NCBI GenBank assembly: GCA_029204225.1
Contig: CM055108.1
Location: forward strand, 21,583,644-21,647,643
DNA: 64,000 nt
Direction of reading: 5' to 3'
Source: Diphasiastrum complanatum
Lineage: Eukaryota > Streptophyta > Lycopodiopsida > Lycopodiales > Lycopodiaceae
Every line of letters starts with the position of its first letter. Within the stretch, counting starts at the first letter, position 1. The translations under genes were made by a program, and so were the position numbers. Of this stretch, positions 41,911-53,700 are shown piece by piece. The notes under the pieces are model-generated. The model ran no database searches, was not told the DNA's origin, and saw only the letters and a list, made by a program, of their open reading frames with translations.

Positions 41911-43113
41911 TTTGCTAAGTGGTAAACCATGCGGTAAATCTTCAGGAAAAACATCTTCAAACTTTGACAATAAAGTTTCTAATTTATTTACTTGCTGTTG
42001 CAAAGAACTAGAACTGCAGACCATAGGACTATTGGGGACATCATGCTCCCCTTGCAACTGGATCTTTCTGCCATTATGCTGAAAGCTGAGGCAAAGAACT
42101 AGAACTGCAGACCATAGGACTATTGGGGACATCATGCTCCCCTTGCAACTGGATCTTTCTGCCATTATGCTGAAAGCTGAGGGTGTTCTCCTAATAATTT
42201 CAATGGAGGGAAGGGCCTAAGCTGTAGAGCCAGTCTCTCCCGAGAACAAGGTCTGTACGATCCAGGTGCATTATCTGAAAATTAATTTCATCTTGATACC
42301 CCTGAATATCAAGATTTAAACTGCTTACCATAGTTTCCCAAATTTTCTTGTCTTCACCCTTGGCCAAAGAAACTATGTACCTATGTTGACTAGGTACCTC
42401 TGGAAGTCTGAGTTTCTTAACTAGGGTGTAGTTGATGAAATTATGGGTTGCCCCATCATCAACCATGACTCTTACTAACTGGTTACCAATGTTACCATGC
42501 ATACGTACTAGATCATGTGGCCCAAAGCTGACGGGTCTCCCTAGCATTGCAGAGGTCAATTGGCAACAGTGTTCATGATCTTCATGAAACACTTTTATCT
42601 CGGAAGCTGCCGAGTCATTTGGGAAGCTTACCATTTGTACAAGATTACAATCTGTAAGCTTACGACTTACAGTTTGTACAAGATTAACTTTTTTTTTTAT
42701 CTTTTTTAATAAATGGCCACTTGGGACACTGCCCACCGACTGTGTGACCCTTCTTGCCCATACACACAAAGCACAAACATTCTTGTTTGGCTTTCTCGAA
42801 ATCCTCTAGTTTCAAGGGTTGTATGAGTGATGGACGTTTCAAGGGCTGTAGGAGTGGGACGTTTCTAAGGAGCTTCATTTCTAACTTTTTCTTCTTTCTT
42901 TCTTTTTAAAATTTTTTTCTTTTTAAATTGAAAGTCCTAAGTAGGCTGCTCAGAAAAGGATTGTTGTCTCGCCTTCTTCCTGCCCACTGAATCATCATAG
43001 ATTTGGACATATTTGAGAGCTTGCTCTAAGGTAGTAGGCGAGTTTCTCTAGACCTCTAATTTATATTCATCTCGAAGCCCACGGAAAAACCCTCTGACTT
43101 TCTGATAGTCAAT
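41911..43113 (-). pseudogene. gag-pro: G1 copy 3 protease and gag C-terminal part
   Basis: The minus-strand protease includes 'VMVDDGATHNFINYTLVKKL' and 'MHLDRTDLVLGRDWLYSLGP'. The zinc knuckle is 'CFVCMGKKGHTVGGQC': extra Gly codons alter the CCHC spacing. A perfect 91-bp tandem duplication (42000-42090 and 42091-42181) shifts the frame downstream of the protease. The gag part ends at 'DYQKV' (about 43113). Confidence 0.85.
42000..42181. repeat. Perfect 91-bp tandem duplication
   Basis: The two units starting gcaaagaactagaactgcag at 42000 and 42091 appear identical base for base. It lies within G1 copy 3 and is absent from other G1 copies. Confidence 0.95.
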
Positions 43114-44340
43114 TCAATAAAGTTAGAATTTGAGATCTATTTGTACATGTTGTATTGTGCTTTGTGTATGAGTGTAGTTCAGGGAGAGCCTGACAACTAT
43201 TGACAGAAGAATGTATGCTACCAAAATCAACAAGAGCCATAAACTTAATGGGGAAACAGAGGTCGACTGAAGCATATTTGGAAAGGTGAAGTGCAACAAG
43301 CTAAATCTATTGATAAGTAGAATGTGGTGACAATTGCAAACAAGTCTCCAATCAGAAAAAATATTGCACTTTGTTGCCCCCACATATATCGATAAAGATA
43401 CCTCATCCTCAATTCACATATATTATGGCTAGGATGAATATCAAGAGCAACCAAGAGAAAGGTACAGGTAGCGGGGTAGCCAATGCAAAAAGGCAAAGGG
43501 AAACGGATGTCATCATGGCACACCTTTGGCCATATTATCCTAGATAGTTTGCAACATAGAAGCATGAAGGGTAACAACGACTCGAACATCAGATAATTGG
43601 GCGGAACGTGGATGTCATCGGTGGAGGAAGAAGCTCATGTGGACGGCATGATGGTGTCACAAGGAGCGAAAAGAAATAACGGGAGTCCTCTTGATGAATC
43701 TTTGCTCCAGCATATCCATCCCTGCACCAATTGGTAGATCATTGTCCTAGCAAGAATCTTGTTGTCTTGACATATTCCTTAGTTTCCGTTGCTGCCTAGA
43801 AAAGCTATTTTTGCTATTTCACAGACCTATTTGCGAAAACAGTGATTTAGCTATAAGAGCGATGTGGAGTAGCAATAGAGGGACTGGAAGCAACAAGGGC
43901 AGCAATGGAGCTAATGGGGTACATAAAAGCAACAATGAACTTGTTAGAAAAAGGGTAGGCTAAGAATGGAGAAAAGGTAAGTAGGACGGAACAGCAAATT
44001 GTGAAAGAGCAGCTAGTGGGTTAGCAATGGAAGAGCTTAAGAAGAAAAAGGGCAACAATGAGGCAACTAAAAGTAGATAGGGGCAACAATGGATCAGAGG
44101 GAGGAGGATAGGGCAATGAATAGCAAGGAGAGAAGAAGATGAAGATGGGAGCAAAAAAAAATTTAGTAGCAATGAAGTATAAAGATAACAGATAGCATCC
44201 ACAAAGCATTCTCCAACTAAAAACTCAATGAACAACAATGGCTGCTGATAGCTCAAGCACATCTTCAACAAAAATCTCAAAAAATATACAACTCCCGTAC
44301 AAGAAGCTCCAAGCACAAAATCCAATTATCTAAGAAATGA
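43114..44340 (-). pseudogene. Decayed gypsy relic: LTR end, leader, gag and protease
   Basis: On the minus strand a protease-like site reads 'ALVDFGSIHSSVNSC' (near 43230; DFG for DSG). Upstream (43300-43700) is a decayed gag. At 44180-44330 the sequence matches the LTR at 3950-4150 ('ttagttggagaatgctttgt' type), so this is the 5' end of the same family. Two long minus ORFs (43245-43589 and 43960-44325) are out of frame with these motifs. Confidence 0.5.
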
Positions 44341-44952
44341 TAGTCTCTAATTGCTACTTATGCCATTGTAGCAATCAACTAGAAGGTTCCAACTGTGACC
44401 CTCCAGCAAGGGGCACAATTTAGGGCATTTGCAATGCAACATAGTCTTATCTATAACAATGGGGTCCTATACATTTATAATTACAATAGTTTGGTCATCA
44501 GGCATAAATGTGATTTCCAAAATAAAATTTTGGTTTTTTATCACTCCCTTGTAATGCCTGACATTGAAGTATTCTAGACGTGTCAATGTAATTAAGAAAC
44601 AAGTATGTTGCTTTATTTCAATTTCATCCTCGTCCTTCTAACTGGAGAACTTCTCTCAAATCAGGTCTTCATTGTTTATTAAACATCATCTTTAAGATAC
44701 CTTCTTGATAAGACATTCAAATGGCTTAGTCTCATTTATGGAAACAATTAAAACAAAGAACAATCATCCTTTCATGTCGAATAATAAATACTAGTAAACT
44801 CTGTGCATTTAGATTTCATTTTAAGAAGCTGTGTCCATGTTATCCTTTCAACTTGCAAACAAATGTCAATGTTATAAGAATACCCTCAAGAATATAATCT
44901 CAACCATAAGCAAGATACAAATGAAAATAACATTGTACAAAAATGTATCGAC
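44341..44952. other. No gene recognised (intron)
   Basis: A+T-rich sequence without a supported ORF, just downstream of an LRR exon on the minus strand. Confidence 0.5.
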
Positions 44953-45123
44953 CTGATATCCAAGTGTTGTAGTAAGGGTAGTTCGTTAAGAATGTGTCCA
45001 ACACTCAAACATGGAATTGTTCCATCTTCAACAGCTTTCCATAAGGGCAATTTGATAAGATCTGGCATCTCACTCATAGAGCATGTATCAATTAGTTCCA
45101 ATGGCCTCATGGGAGGAGGATGT
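44953..45123 (-). CDS. LRR-gene exon
   Basis: Between acceptor acaacaaaag (ending 45124) and donor GTCGAT (from 44952). It encodes 'MRPLELIDTCSMSEMPDLIK' then 'LPLWKAVEDGTIPCLSVGHI' and 'LNELPLLQHLDIR', a leucine-rich repeat. It ends in phase 2 (AG), which the A at 3718 completes. The acceptor is the only AG available after an upstream in-frame stop. It begins in a phase that the exon at 51429 does not supply, so an exon between them is unseen or lost. LRR proteins of this kind mediate protein binding, often as substrate receptors. Confidence 0.7.
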
Positions 45124-45769
45124 CTTTTGTTGTGAGAAAAATTACATCATTTTCACAATTGTCTTCTTGAAATCTAATAAAACATGAACTTGGGCTTATT
45201 GTAAGAGAACAGTTGTGAAGACTTGGTACAAAAGTATACATTGTTTTCCTTATTTGTACCAAGTGACCCCTATCGAATGGGAAGAGTAATCAAACCCTAG
45301 CATCAATGAACTAGAACAACACCACTTCTAGCAAGCATGATACACACATTAAAAAAAAGTGGATGACTATAAGATATAGACATAGAGTTATCTTGAATAA
45401 GATCGCTTATCATGTTAAACTTAGTCAACATCCTAACTACACATACACATCCGGCTCATATTGCTTAGAGAAAAGGTCCCATTGAAAGCCTATTGAATTG
45501 TGGTTCAACAACATATCTACATATATAATATAATACAAAGGAGATACTAAATTCGTTTGTGATGTGTATTTGATGAAATTCACTATTCACTTACTACTAA
45601 TTAGAGGTCAAACCACAAAAAAAAATAGCTTGTAGAGGTCTAATGTAGCTCTCTTGTTAACACATTGTAATATTGTTATAGTTTCTATTCCCTATCCCGG
45701 TAACTTACAATTTTCATAGACAAATGTACATTTTGTAATTATTGTAAGCTAATAAACAAACCGTGAAGC
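45124..45769. other. No gene recognised (intron)
   Basis: A+T-rich. I searched the minus strand for the missing exon and did not find one. Confidence 0.45.
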
Positions 45770-46110
45770 CCAAATCTGTCATGTCGATTTGTAAGGACAA
45801 CATTTGTTTCGCATCTTTTATTAGTTCGACACTGTCGCTAAATAGTAGTGTGTCGTCCATGTACAATGTAATGATAATATAAGAATGTTGTACAGACTTG
45901 AAGTAGACATTAGAACCTGAAGTGCTTGGGTTATAACCATGATCTATAAGGAAAGTGTTGATCCTCTAAAACCAAGCTCTAGCAAATTGCTTCAACTGTA
46001 AAGTGCTCTTTGGAGTCTACATACATGATTCTCCTTGTCGTCGATTAGATAACCTTCGAGATGTATCATGTAGATATCTTCTTCGATAACTCCATTCTAT
46101 ACTATTATGT
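45770..46110 (-). pseudogene. Copia reverse transcriptase fragment (C2 type)
   Basis: Closely parallel at DNA level to 24400-24740, for example 'ttagttcgacactgtcgcta' here. It covers the region around the catalytic YVDD box on the minus strand. No LTR is attached. Confidence 0.7.
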
Positions 46111-46240
46111 ACTTATATTCCTGCCTCAGTGTGAACATGTCCAACCTGTAAATTGTAATTATCAAGGGTGTTTGGTAAAATTGTAAATAACAGGTTTTTG
46201 GTAACTTGTTGTCCTGCTTATATTTGGTACAGGTACTAGG

Positions 46241-46492
46241 TCTTAATTTAGAGGCTGCTAGACTGACCCCCTAAAAAGTAGGAGAGTTGATCGGTCAACG
46301 GGACACGTGTCATATGCTCATTGGGACACTTGGTCTAGTGCATGAGTGACACGGGTCGAACAGTCCTCCTAGTAGCAGTGCTCTTATGTGTGTATGTGGA
46401 TAGCTTGCTAGGCACGTTGAACAGAAATCAATAAAGTGGATATTTGGTGCCTACTTTGGTGTGCTTTGAGTTGAATTCAGATAGTTGTGAGA
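46241..46492 (+). repeat. G3 5' LTR (shortened)
   Basis: Starts tcttaatttagaggctgcta like the 3' LTR and ends ...gtgaga. About 190 bp of the 3' LTR are absent. Confidence 0.75.
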
Positions 46493-46494
46493 TT

Positions 46495-46507
46495 TGGTAT
46501 CAGAGCA
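46495..46507 (+). promoter_or_regulatory. G3 primer-binding site
   Basis: TGGTATCAGAGCA two bases after the LTR end, matching initiator Met tRNA. Confidence 0.88.
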
Positions 46508-47107
46508 GTTCCTTTCCAGGATTGTGTGGGGTTTGGCATCACTTTCGTATTCAGTTAGGGTTTATTGGATGCTAGGTGGGTCAGCGCCCTTCTACAGGAG
46601 TGTTTCTGAGCATTTTGAGAGCCCTGAAGCTTACAGATTGCAGCCCTATTGTGGATTGCTCAGTGCTGGTCCTTGGGCAGCAGCATCTACTATTGTCTAG
46701 CCTATTTTTTTCTCTTTGCTTTTAGCCTTCCTTAGATTTGTAAAAGTGTTTGTAACTTTTTCAATTCTCAGTATTTTTCGAATCTGACAGTTGCTAAAGT
46801 CTTCTAGTGGTAGGTCGTTGATGGGGTAGAGCCTATCAGATCCCTATTCCGAGTTTTCCTCTTGTTTTTGAAGATTGTCAGTTTCAAACCCTTGTTTGCT
46901 GGTTTTTCAAGGAAAAGAGTTTGTGGGTTGCCAGATTTCGGCTGTAAAGGATCTATTTTATCCAGTTCTTTTAGGAATTCAGGGTAGTTCCCATGTGTGC
47001 TTGTTTGGGGTGAAAAAGGCTTGTTTCTGCTTTGTTTTAAGTGCTTTAATTGCTGGGTTTTTGCATAATTTTGCAAGTTGCTTTGTGTTTCCTGGCTAGT
47101 TTTTGCT

Positions 47108-48394
47108 ATGGAATCTTCTAGTGATACTACACATGATTCTCAGAGGATCGATGCACTTTCCACCAAAGTTGATGGCATGGAGTTGATGTTAAAGTAGATC
47201 TTAGAACAATTGAAGCCTGGCCATAACCCTGAAAGAGTAAGTTCTACAGGGAATTTGGGTGGTGACCTGGTTCAACTGAAAGAGATGCAGATCTTGGCAG
47301 GAAGAGCAAGTTGACGTCCATTAAGGACTTGAAACCTCCAAAGTTTACAGGTGCAGCAGTGGTCAGAACCACAGATGCAATGGAAAAAGGCTTTGGAATG
47401 TGTGGAATTACCGATGAGTCATAGATGATTGCTGAAGCTACCTATCGGTTACAGGAATCGGCACAACGATGGTGGAGAAAAGTTGACAAAGACGACCTTG
47501 TACCGGATTCCTGGGGGGCATTTCGACAGATGTTTGTACAAAATTGTGTGCCTCTTGATGAAAATAATCGAGCCATGCTGATGCAACAGTGGACAGGCCT
47601 CAAGCAAGGCAATTGGTCGGTTCAAGAATATGTTGATGATATAGAGAGGCGTTGCTGAGAATCCCTGAGGAAGCGAAAGGAGCAAACACACATTGTTCAA
47701 AATGCCATTCAAATGGCTATTTATTATGAAGATGGGAAGAAGTCTCATGAACCTAATGCAGGAACCTCAAGTGGTCAAGCCCAAGGGGGCCAAATGCCTT
47801 GGGATAAGCCCAAATTCAAGAAGTTCAAAGGCCAATGGCAAGGGCAAGGGCAAGGGCAAGCTCCAGGTGGCCAAAAGGGTAAAGGGGTTGGTGCTCCGAA
47901 AGGCAAAGGGTTGTATGGCGGCCTAATGCCCAAGGGGGTCAACACTCTATGTTGTCGCCACAGGACCAAGAGAGGGCAAAAACAGGGCAAAAAGAGAGAA
48001 TTTATGCTTTAAATGCTTGGGACAACATCGATGGAAGGAATGTCCACGAAACCAAATGAGAACCACCTGTAATCTTCAAGTAGAACAGCAACAACAACCA
48101 ATGGAAGTGGAAGAGATCTTGCCAAAAGCTAATCCTGATGTTCCTCGTTTGATGAATGTTTTTGTGGTGCGGAAGGTGTACACGGCTCCTCCACTGATGC
48201 TATCAAAAGCGGCGCAACATGGGTATCAATTTCCTAATACGTCTTTGATAGTTACGCATGGACAGCTTTGTGGTATAAGTATTTTAGTTCTATTTGACAT
48301 TGGGTCCTCGCATAATGTCATAAATCAACCCTTGTTAAGAATTAAAAGTGGGCACACAACCGTCCAAGTACCAATACACAGTCGAGATGGCTGA
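47108..48394 (+). pseudogene. gag-pro: G3 gag and protease
   Basis: It starts ATGGAATCTTCTAGTG at 47108, with an early stop near 47196 and further frame changes. The gag domain reads 'YRLQESAQRWWRKVDKDDLV' and 'MLMQQWTGLKQGNWSVQEYV'. A Gly/Gln/Lys-rich linker (47760-47960) follows, then the zinc knuckle CFKCLGQHRWKEC (near 48010). The protease has 'VLFDIGSSHNVINQP' (DIGSS for DSGAS). gag and protease are in different frames. Confidence 0.8.
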
Positions 48395-49282
48395 TGGACT
48401 TTAACTATTCAAAGTTTTTCTGAGGAGTTGGATTTTGAGATAACTTGTTTGGTGCATGTCATTTTGGGGATGTGTTGGCACGCGATGCGGAAGCCTTACA
48501 TAGCTTGGGATACTCATGTGTATGAGTTTCAGCATGGTGGTAAGCTTCATTCCATCTGTGGTGAGTGGGATGTGCCTCCAGGACCACTGGTCTCAGCTAC
48601 GCAGTTGCATAAGGTAAGTTGTGAAGGTATGTATGTTTGTTTTTTGCTGGATATGACTACTACTACTAATGAGAGTAGCATGTGGCAAGTACAAGACAAT
48701 ACTTCAACTAACCTAGACCGTGAAATTAGGAGTGAGTCTGCATATGTGTTTACTGATGATTTGCCATCTGCATTACCGCCTAATAGGAAAAAATGTTGAA
48801 CATAAGATTGAGCTTATTCTTGGATCCTATCCTGTAAATAGGCCATCTTGTAGAATGAGTTTGATAGAGGAAGAAGAGGTGACGAAGATGCTAGGGGACT
48901 ATCTTGCACATGGGCAGATTAGGCCTAGCTTCTCACCTTTTGCCTCGCGGATCATTCTAGTAAAAAAGGACGGATCTGGCATATGTGTGTGGATTATCGA
49001 GGCCTTACTAAGATTACTATCAAGCATCAATATCTTATGCCACGTATTGATGATTTGCTTGATGCTCTTCATGGTGCTACTGTATTTAGTAAGATAGACT
49101 TGAAGAGTCGGTATCATCAAGTTAGAGTGAAGAGGATGTTCATAAAACTGCGTTCCGAACTCAGTTTGGTCATTATGAGTATCTTGTGTGATCCGACGTA
49201 GTTTTTGGTGGCCCAAGCTTAATCAAGATGTCCATAGTTTTGTGACATATGTTTTAAGTGTCAAGTTAACAAAGTCGAAGGG
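48395..49282 (+). pseudogene. pol: G3 reverse transcriptase start fused to integrase zinc finger
   Basis: 'ELDFEITCLVHVILGM' ends the protease region. Reverse transcriptase follows: 'ILVKKDGSGICV', 'CVDYRGLTKITIKHQYLMPR' and 'ATVFSKIDLKSRYHQVRVK' (Ser-Arg for the usual Ser-Gly). It stops near 'HYEYL', before the YxDD box, and jumps to 'FWWPKLNQDVHSFVTYVLSV' of the integrase zinc finger. Confidence 0.8.
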
Positions 49283-49721
49283 TCTTAATTTAGAGGCTGC
49301 TAGATTGACCTCCTAAAAAGAAGAAAAATTGACTAGGCAACTGGGCACGTGTCATGTACACTGGGACACTTGGTGTATGAGCGAAACATGTCAGACGGTC
49401 CTACTTACTTGCCTATGTGTCAGGGTACTGCCAAGTGGGGAGTGTTGTATGTGCACGTTGTATGCCATGTGTCAACAATATGACAAGTCTAAGGTCAAGT
49501 GGGTGCTTGAGGTAAGAGATCATGGGAGCTCAAGACGGGGAGCCTCTTGAGTATGCCTCATCTTTCTACTATGCAGCAGGTGGCTGGGAAGAGACTTAGC
49601 AACAATGCTCTTGTGTGTTTATGCTAGTATCTTGACATGTACTTGGAGGAGAAATCAATGAAGTGGATATTTGGTGCCTACTTTGGTTTGCTTTGGGTTT
49701 GATTCAGATAGCTTTGTGAGA
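49283..49721 (+). repeat. G3 3' LTR
   Basis: 439 bp from tcttaattta to gtgaga. The ends (TCT...AGA) are a short inverted repeat but not the usual TG...CA. No clear polypurine tract precedes it. Confidence 0.7.
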
Positions 49722-51428
49722 AACATGCACAGCCACAAACACAATAATATTAGTAGTAGTAGTAGTAGTAGTAGTCATCTATATATAGAGCTATAAATAG
49801 TAGTTCAAAATTTGTTTGTGCAAGAGCAAAAGGCCTTGCAAAAAATTTAACAAAAGAAATGTTCAAACCGGCCAAAACCAAATGGAATCAGTTCAAACCG
49901 GATGAATCGGCCAGGGAACATTACAATCAACTCTTGAAGTTCCTATCAACGACTCTAATATAGTGTTTTTAATAATGTGAGCTTGAACTATGAAGCTTTT
50001 GAGTTCTTGTATCTTTTTGTCGCAAGAAGACATGGAAGGGCTTCCAAACTTGACATAATTCCTTAAATCCTCCTGTAGCATGTGTAAGCTCTTCCAAGTG
50101 AAAATATGTGGAGCTTCCATAACACTCCAATATTTCATATTTTCTCACTCGACATAGTCACATAATTGTAATTTTAGTACTCCCATAAGTGAAACTTTAG
50201 AACTTGTGTTATTATTACCTACCATTTTATTTGAAAATAACCACAAGCAGAATATGTATTGGAAATTGTTGCAACAGATCATGATCCGCTGCAACAGCAA
50301 TCCAGAATGAGCATTCCAGAGCACTACCAATCTAGACAATGGATTGTTATCCAAAATGCATTTTTTTTAAATCAAAAAATGAATAAAAAAACCAGTAAAA
50401 ATTCAATTTTAAGAATTGAAACCAAATTTTTGAGTCACTAGAATTAAACACTAACACTTTAAGGCCTAAACCCTTTATAGAACCAAATCAAATGAAAAAA
50501 GACCAAAAAAATTATAATAATATTAGTTTGGGGCTTAGTTGCATTGCGTTTCTAGAACCCCGTCCAGAAACGTGTTCAAAAACAAGTTTCTGAATCACGT
50601 TTCTGGTTTTTTTTTTTTTTTTGTGGACAATATGGGTATCAAATTAAAGCATTGATTAAGGGCAATAAATTTATGTAGGTTGCTAAATGTTTCAGGTATA
50701 GTGTGGTCCAGTTTAGGTGCATCAATCGAAAATTCCTACTGGATTCTGTCAATTTTAATTGAATGTTTAATATCTGTTTTTTCTTTTTGTTCAGAGATTC
50801 TGAATCCAGAAACGCGTTTCTAGAAACGTTTTCCTCCAGAAACGCGTTTCTGTGCAACTATTTGGATTTCCCATAACAGGATCTGGAACGAGATCCAGAT
50901 CATGGGCCGCAACTATGGTATGAATTCAAGAAGTAGTTTTTTAGTGTATGATGTTGAAATAATTTATTTAAGGCAACCCAATGTCATTCCCTATTTTCCA
51001 CCAGTTTAAAAACATATTAGAAAAGTAAAAATTCAGAAAAAGACCACTTTAAACAAAAAGATCAGGTCACATTTTGAATGGAAACACATTTGGGACACTT
51101 CCAAAATGTGTTCCATTTCAAAACATGCTTCTATGGTAAGTATTATACTTTCCATGGAAAACAAACACATGTCAAGACGCATCAAAACACTTGATCAGTA
51201 TTAAAGAGTTTAAGTTTAATTACTCGATATTGTAATAGCTCAAACATATTCTTTGATAAAAAGATTTGCAAAAAGACACTGAATTCTTCATAAGAAGCTT
51301 CCAACTAGCTAGCAAAACTTTGTCAGCTCTTAACTCTTACTAACTGTCCAAAGACTCCCACATTTAGATAAGTGGGAATTTACTTGAAAATTGAGAAAAT
51401 TACAAAAGTATTCAGCAATAGAACTTAC
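49722..51428. other. No host gene recognised; contains (GTA)n and a minus ORF
   Basis: (GTA)n lies at about 49752-49775. A minus-strand ORF of 81 codons at 49893-50138 ('LQEDLRNYVKFGSPSMSSCD') has no splice support and no recognised family. The MITE at 50536-50860 is listed separately. Confidence 0.45.
50536..50860. mobile_element. MITE-like element with inverted termini
   Basis: About 325 bp between TAGTTGCA (50536) and its inverse TGCAACTA (50853-50860). Variants of 'cagaaacgcgtttct' occur four to five times near both ends. TTTGG is found close to both outer sides, but a clean target duplication cannot be fixed. A poly-T run lies at about 50596-50621. No coding capacity. Confidence 0.55.
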
Positions 51429-51522
51429 TCAATGAGAGCAAATTGGGATATTGAGCTGCATATGAAGGTAATGATAAGCTATTCCTCCCCTTCATAACCC
51501 ATTCCCAAAACATTGGCCTTAT
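51429..51522 (-). CDS. LRR-gene exon
   Basis: 94 bp between a strong acceptor (atttttgcag, ending 51523) and a consensus donor GTAAGT (from 51428). The frame open throughout reads 'IRPMFWEWVMKGRNSLSLPS' then 'YAAQYPNLLSL', ending in a leucine-rich pattern. It starts in phase 0 and ends in phase 1. The donor at 55756 leaves phase 1 and the acceptor at 45123 needs phase 2, so neither neighbour joins directly. Unseen exons on each side would explain this. Confidence 0.6.
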
Positions 51523-52780
51523 CTGCAAAAATTGTATAGATGGCATGCACTTTCAGCATTATATTTACAACACAAACATCTATAGGAATGTATTGAAGAA
51601 AAGAAGACAGTCCTCTATAAAATCGAATCTAAAAGTTAAAATCACAAAAAAGAAAACAGCCTATCAATCAACCTTACAATTACAGACAACAATACATTAT
51701 AGTGACTAAATTAGCATCTTTTGTTAAATTGGAACAAATCCAAATGCAGGATGCAATCAGGAAATATTAGATGATCCTCAGAACAATAATATATTGGCCA
51801 CATTATTACTTGCACTAAGCTTTACGGCTTGCGTACTTGGAATATTCATTATTTAGCATCCATTATTGATATGACCAGTCAAATGGTCACTATTGGGAGC
51901 TGCTAGGTGGGTGCAGCCCCAAACCTAGATCATGGGCCCTGAACAGGATAAACAGGCCATAAGGCCACATAAGCAGTGGCTACTTATCTGGAAACTATTT
52001 CTTAGATCAAAGAATAGAGGTCAATTGAGTATGGCTTGAGCATAAATTATGATTTCAATCAACTTAAATAAATCAATATCGTCATTGAGTTACTATTCTA
52101 AATCATGAAACTCATTACGTTTGTTGTGTTCTCTTTGTCATATTTTGCTCAGTATTTGAGCAACTTTTTGGGGCAACACGATACTGGCTCCTACTACTTT
52201 GATGCATCAAAATTCAAATTTTATTTAAGTGCTAAATAGCTTGCACATGGATTGCTGGATTCTGAAGAAAGCCCTAATCTTCTTCTCTTGGCTCCAATCT
52301 TTTCTAGTGTCAAAGTTTTGACCTGATTGGATCATTGGCTTCTTCATCTTGATTCACTACAGCTGATACAGTTTTTTGCTTAAATCCAATTTCAAAAGGT
52401 AGGAGGGGATGCCAAAGATTTCACCTATTTCAGTTATTGAATATTTCATCCTTCTGTGCTTTTTGTGTACTTTTAGTTTATCTTTATATCATTATGTTTC
52501 TTGAAATAGGGTGCCTCTATCATTTGGATAACTAGAAAATGAGTTACTAAGTCTTCAAATTTTTCTGGTTTTGATCATTTAATTCTTTTCATGATATTTG
52601 TGAACATTTAAGGCAATCTTTCTATCATTGTTCTTCCCTACTACAGGGAGCTTCTAATGCACTACACAATCATTATTTGGGGTCAAAAGTTCAGTTAGTG
52701 TGTTTCCAAGTTTTTCAAGTTCCTAGGAACCATGACTTCATCTCCTTGTACATTTTTGGTTTTACATTTTTGCTAAGCTT
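51523..52780. other. No gene recognised (intron)
   Basis: A+T-rich. No supported ORF or transposon domain. The exact start of the copia LTR to the right is unclear. Confidence 0.45.
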
Positions 52781-53040
52781 TTACATCATATTATTCCTAC
52801 AAAAAGACCGATTCGTGTAAACAAGCACTAGATCAAGTATGAACAAAAGCATAAGCCACCATTGACACCAAAGAAGGAGAAAACCATAATATGAAAAGCA
52901 GAGAGATAGTACAACAAAACACCTAAATCCTAATGAGCTCAATAATAGCTCAGTTCACACAATACAATGACAATTGGTCACCTGGTCATAATAGTCAAAG
53001 TTCCTTAAAACAATGTAAAATGAACATTGTAATTCTAACA
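52781..53040 (-). repeat. Probable copia 3' LTR end
   Basis: On the minus strand 'catggaggag' (polypurine-like) is followed by TGTTAGAATTACAATG..., the expected LTR start, at 53040. The other LTR boundary is a guess. Confidence 0.5.
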
Positions 53041-53700
53041 CTCCTCCATGAGCAATTTACATTCTACTAAACCTAATAATGAACAAAATTTCTCAAATTT
53101 AACTCTACCTAAAGATTTTGTAAAAATATCTGCTACTTGGTCATCAAATTTACATGATACCAGGTCTACGGCTTTATCTTGTAATTTCTCTCTGACAAAG
53201 TGATAATGTATGTATCTCTATATGTTTTGCTCTAGCATGAAGTATAGGAAATATAGCCAAATGAAGGCAACTCTAATTATCACAAGATATGAATGTAGGA
53301 TGCTCCTGAGTTTGCTCAAGATCAGCAAATAATCTCCTCAGCCAAATAGCTTTAAAACTCAATGCCCGATAGTCAGCTTCAGTTGATGATATAGCAACAA
53401 TGGGTTGCTTCTTGCTGCTCCAAGATACAGATGCAGTACCTACACTAAACACAAATCTTGTCGTGGACCTTCTGTCATCAACATGTCCTGCCCAATCAGC
53501 ATCAGAAAATCCAACCAAAACAGGTGATTCATTCTCACAAAACTGTAAGCCATACTGTAGAGTTCCTTTGATGTCGCGCAGAACTCCTCTTGCAGCATGC
53601 TAGTGTGTCTCTCTCGGTTTAGACATGAATTGAGTCAATAAACCAACAAAAAAGGAAATATAAGGACGCGTATGAGTAAAACAAATAAGGCTGCCAATTA
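53041..53700 (-). pseudogene. Copia RNase H relic
   Basis: The minus-strand sequence reads 'GFSDADWAGHVDDRRSTTRF', 'ASVSWSSKKQPIVAISSTEA' and 'SFKAIWLRRLFADLEQT', then a stop and 'HARAKHIEIH'. This is the copia RNase H of another lineage, with GHVDDRRST instead of the GD..KST form. Nothing of the rest of the element is clear. Confidence 0.8.

Larger units (their letters stand above)
36258..43113 (-). mobile_element. G1 copy 3, interrupted by a hAT element and partly inverted
   Basis: The 3' LTR is 36258-36612, next to a polypurine tract. The chromodomain end (36624 up) and integrase follow on the minus strand to 37636. A hAT transposon occupies 37637-41715. A reverse transcriptase piece in the wrong (plus) orientation lies at 41716-41910, then protease and gag on the minus strand to 43113. 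The gag start, leader and 5' LTR are missing. RNase H is absent. Confidence 0.85.
46241..49721 (+). mobile_element. G3: gypsy element with internal deletion
   Basis: LTRs at 46241-46492 and 49283-49721, primer site at 46495, gag from 47108, zinc knuckle, protease, reverse transcriptase start, then a jump to the integrase zinc finger and the 3' LTR. RNase H and most of reverse transcriptase and integrase are missing. No 5-bp target duplication was found. Confidence 0.8.

Noticed and set aside
43960-44325. 121-codon minus ORF with many Leu/Phe
   Set aside because: It lies in the LTR/leader of a gypsy relic and is not in frame with its gag.
47775-47990. 71-codon Pro/Cys-rich minus ORF
   Set aside because: It is the complement of the Gly/Gln/Lys linker of G3 gag.
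49893-50138. Minus ORF as an exon of the LRR gene
   Set aside because: The peptide lacks a leucine-rich pattern, the borders have no good splice sites and the phase does not solve the missing-exon problem.
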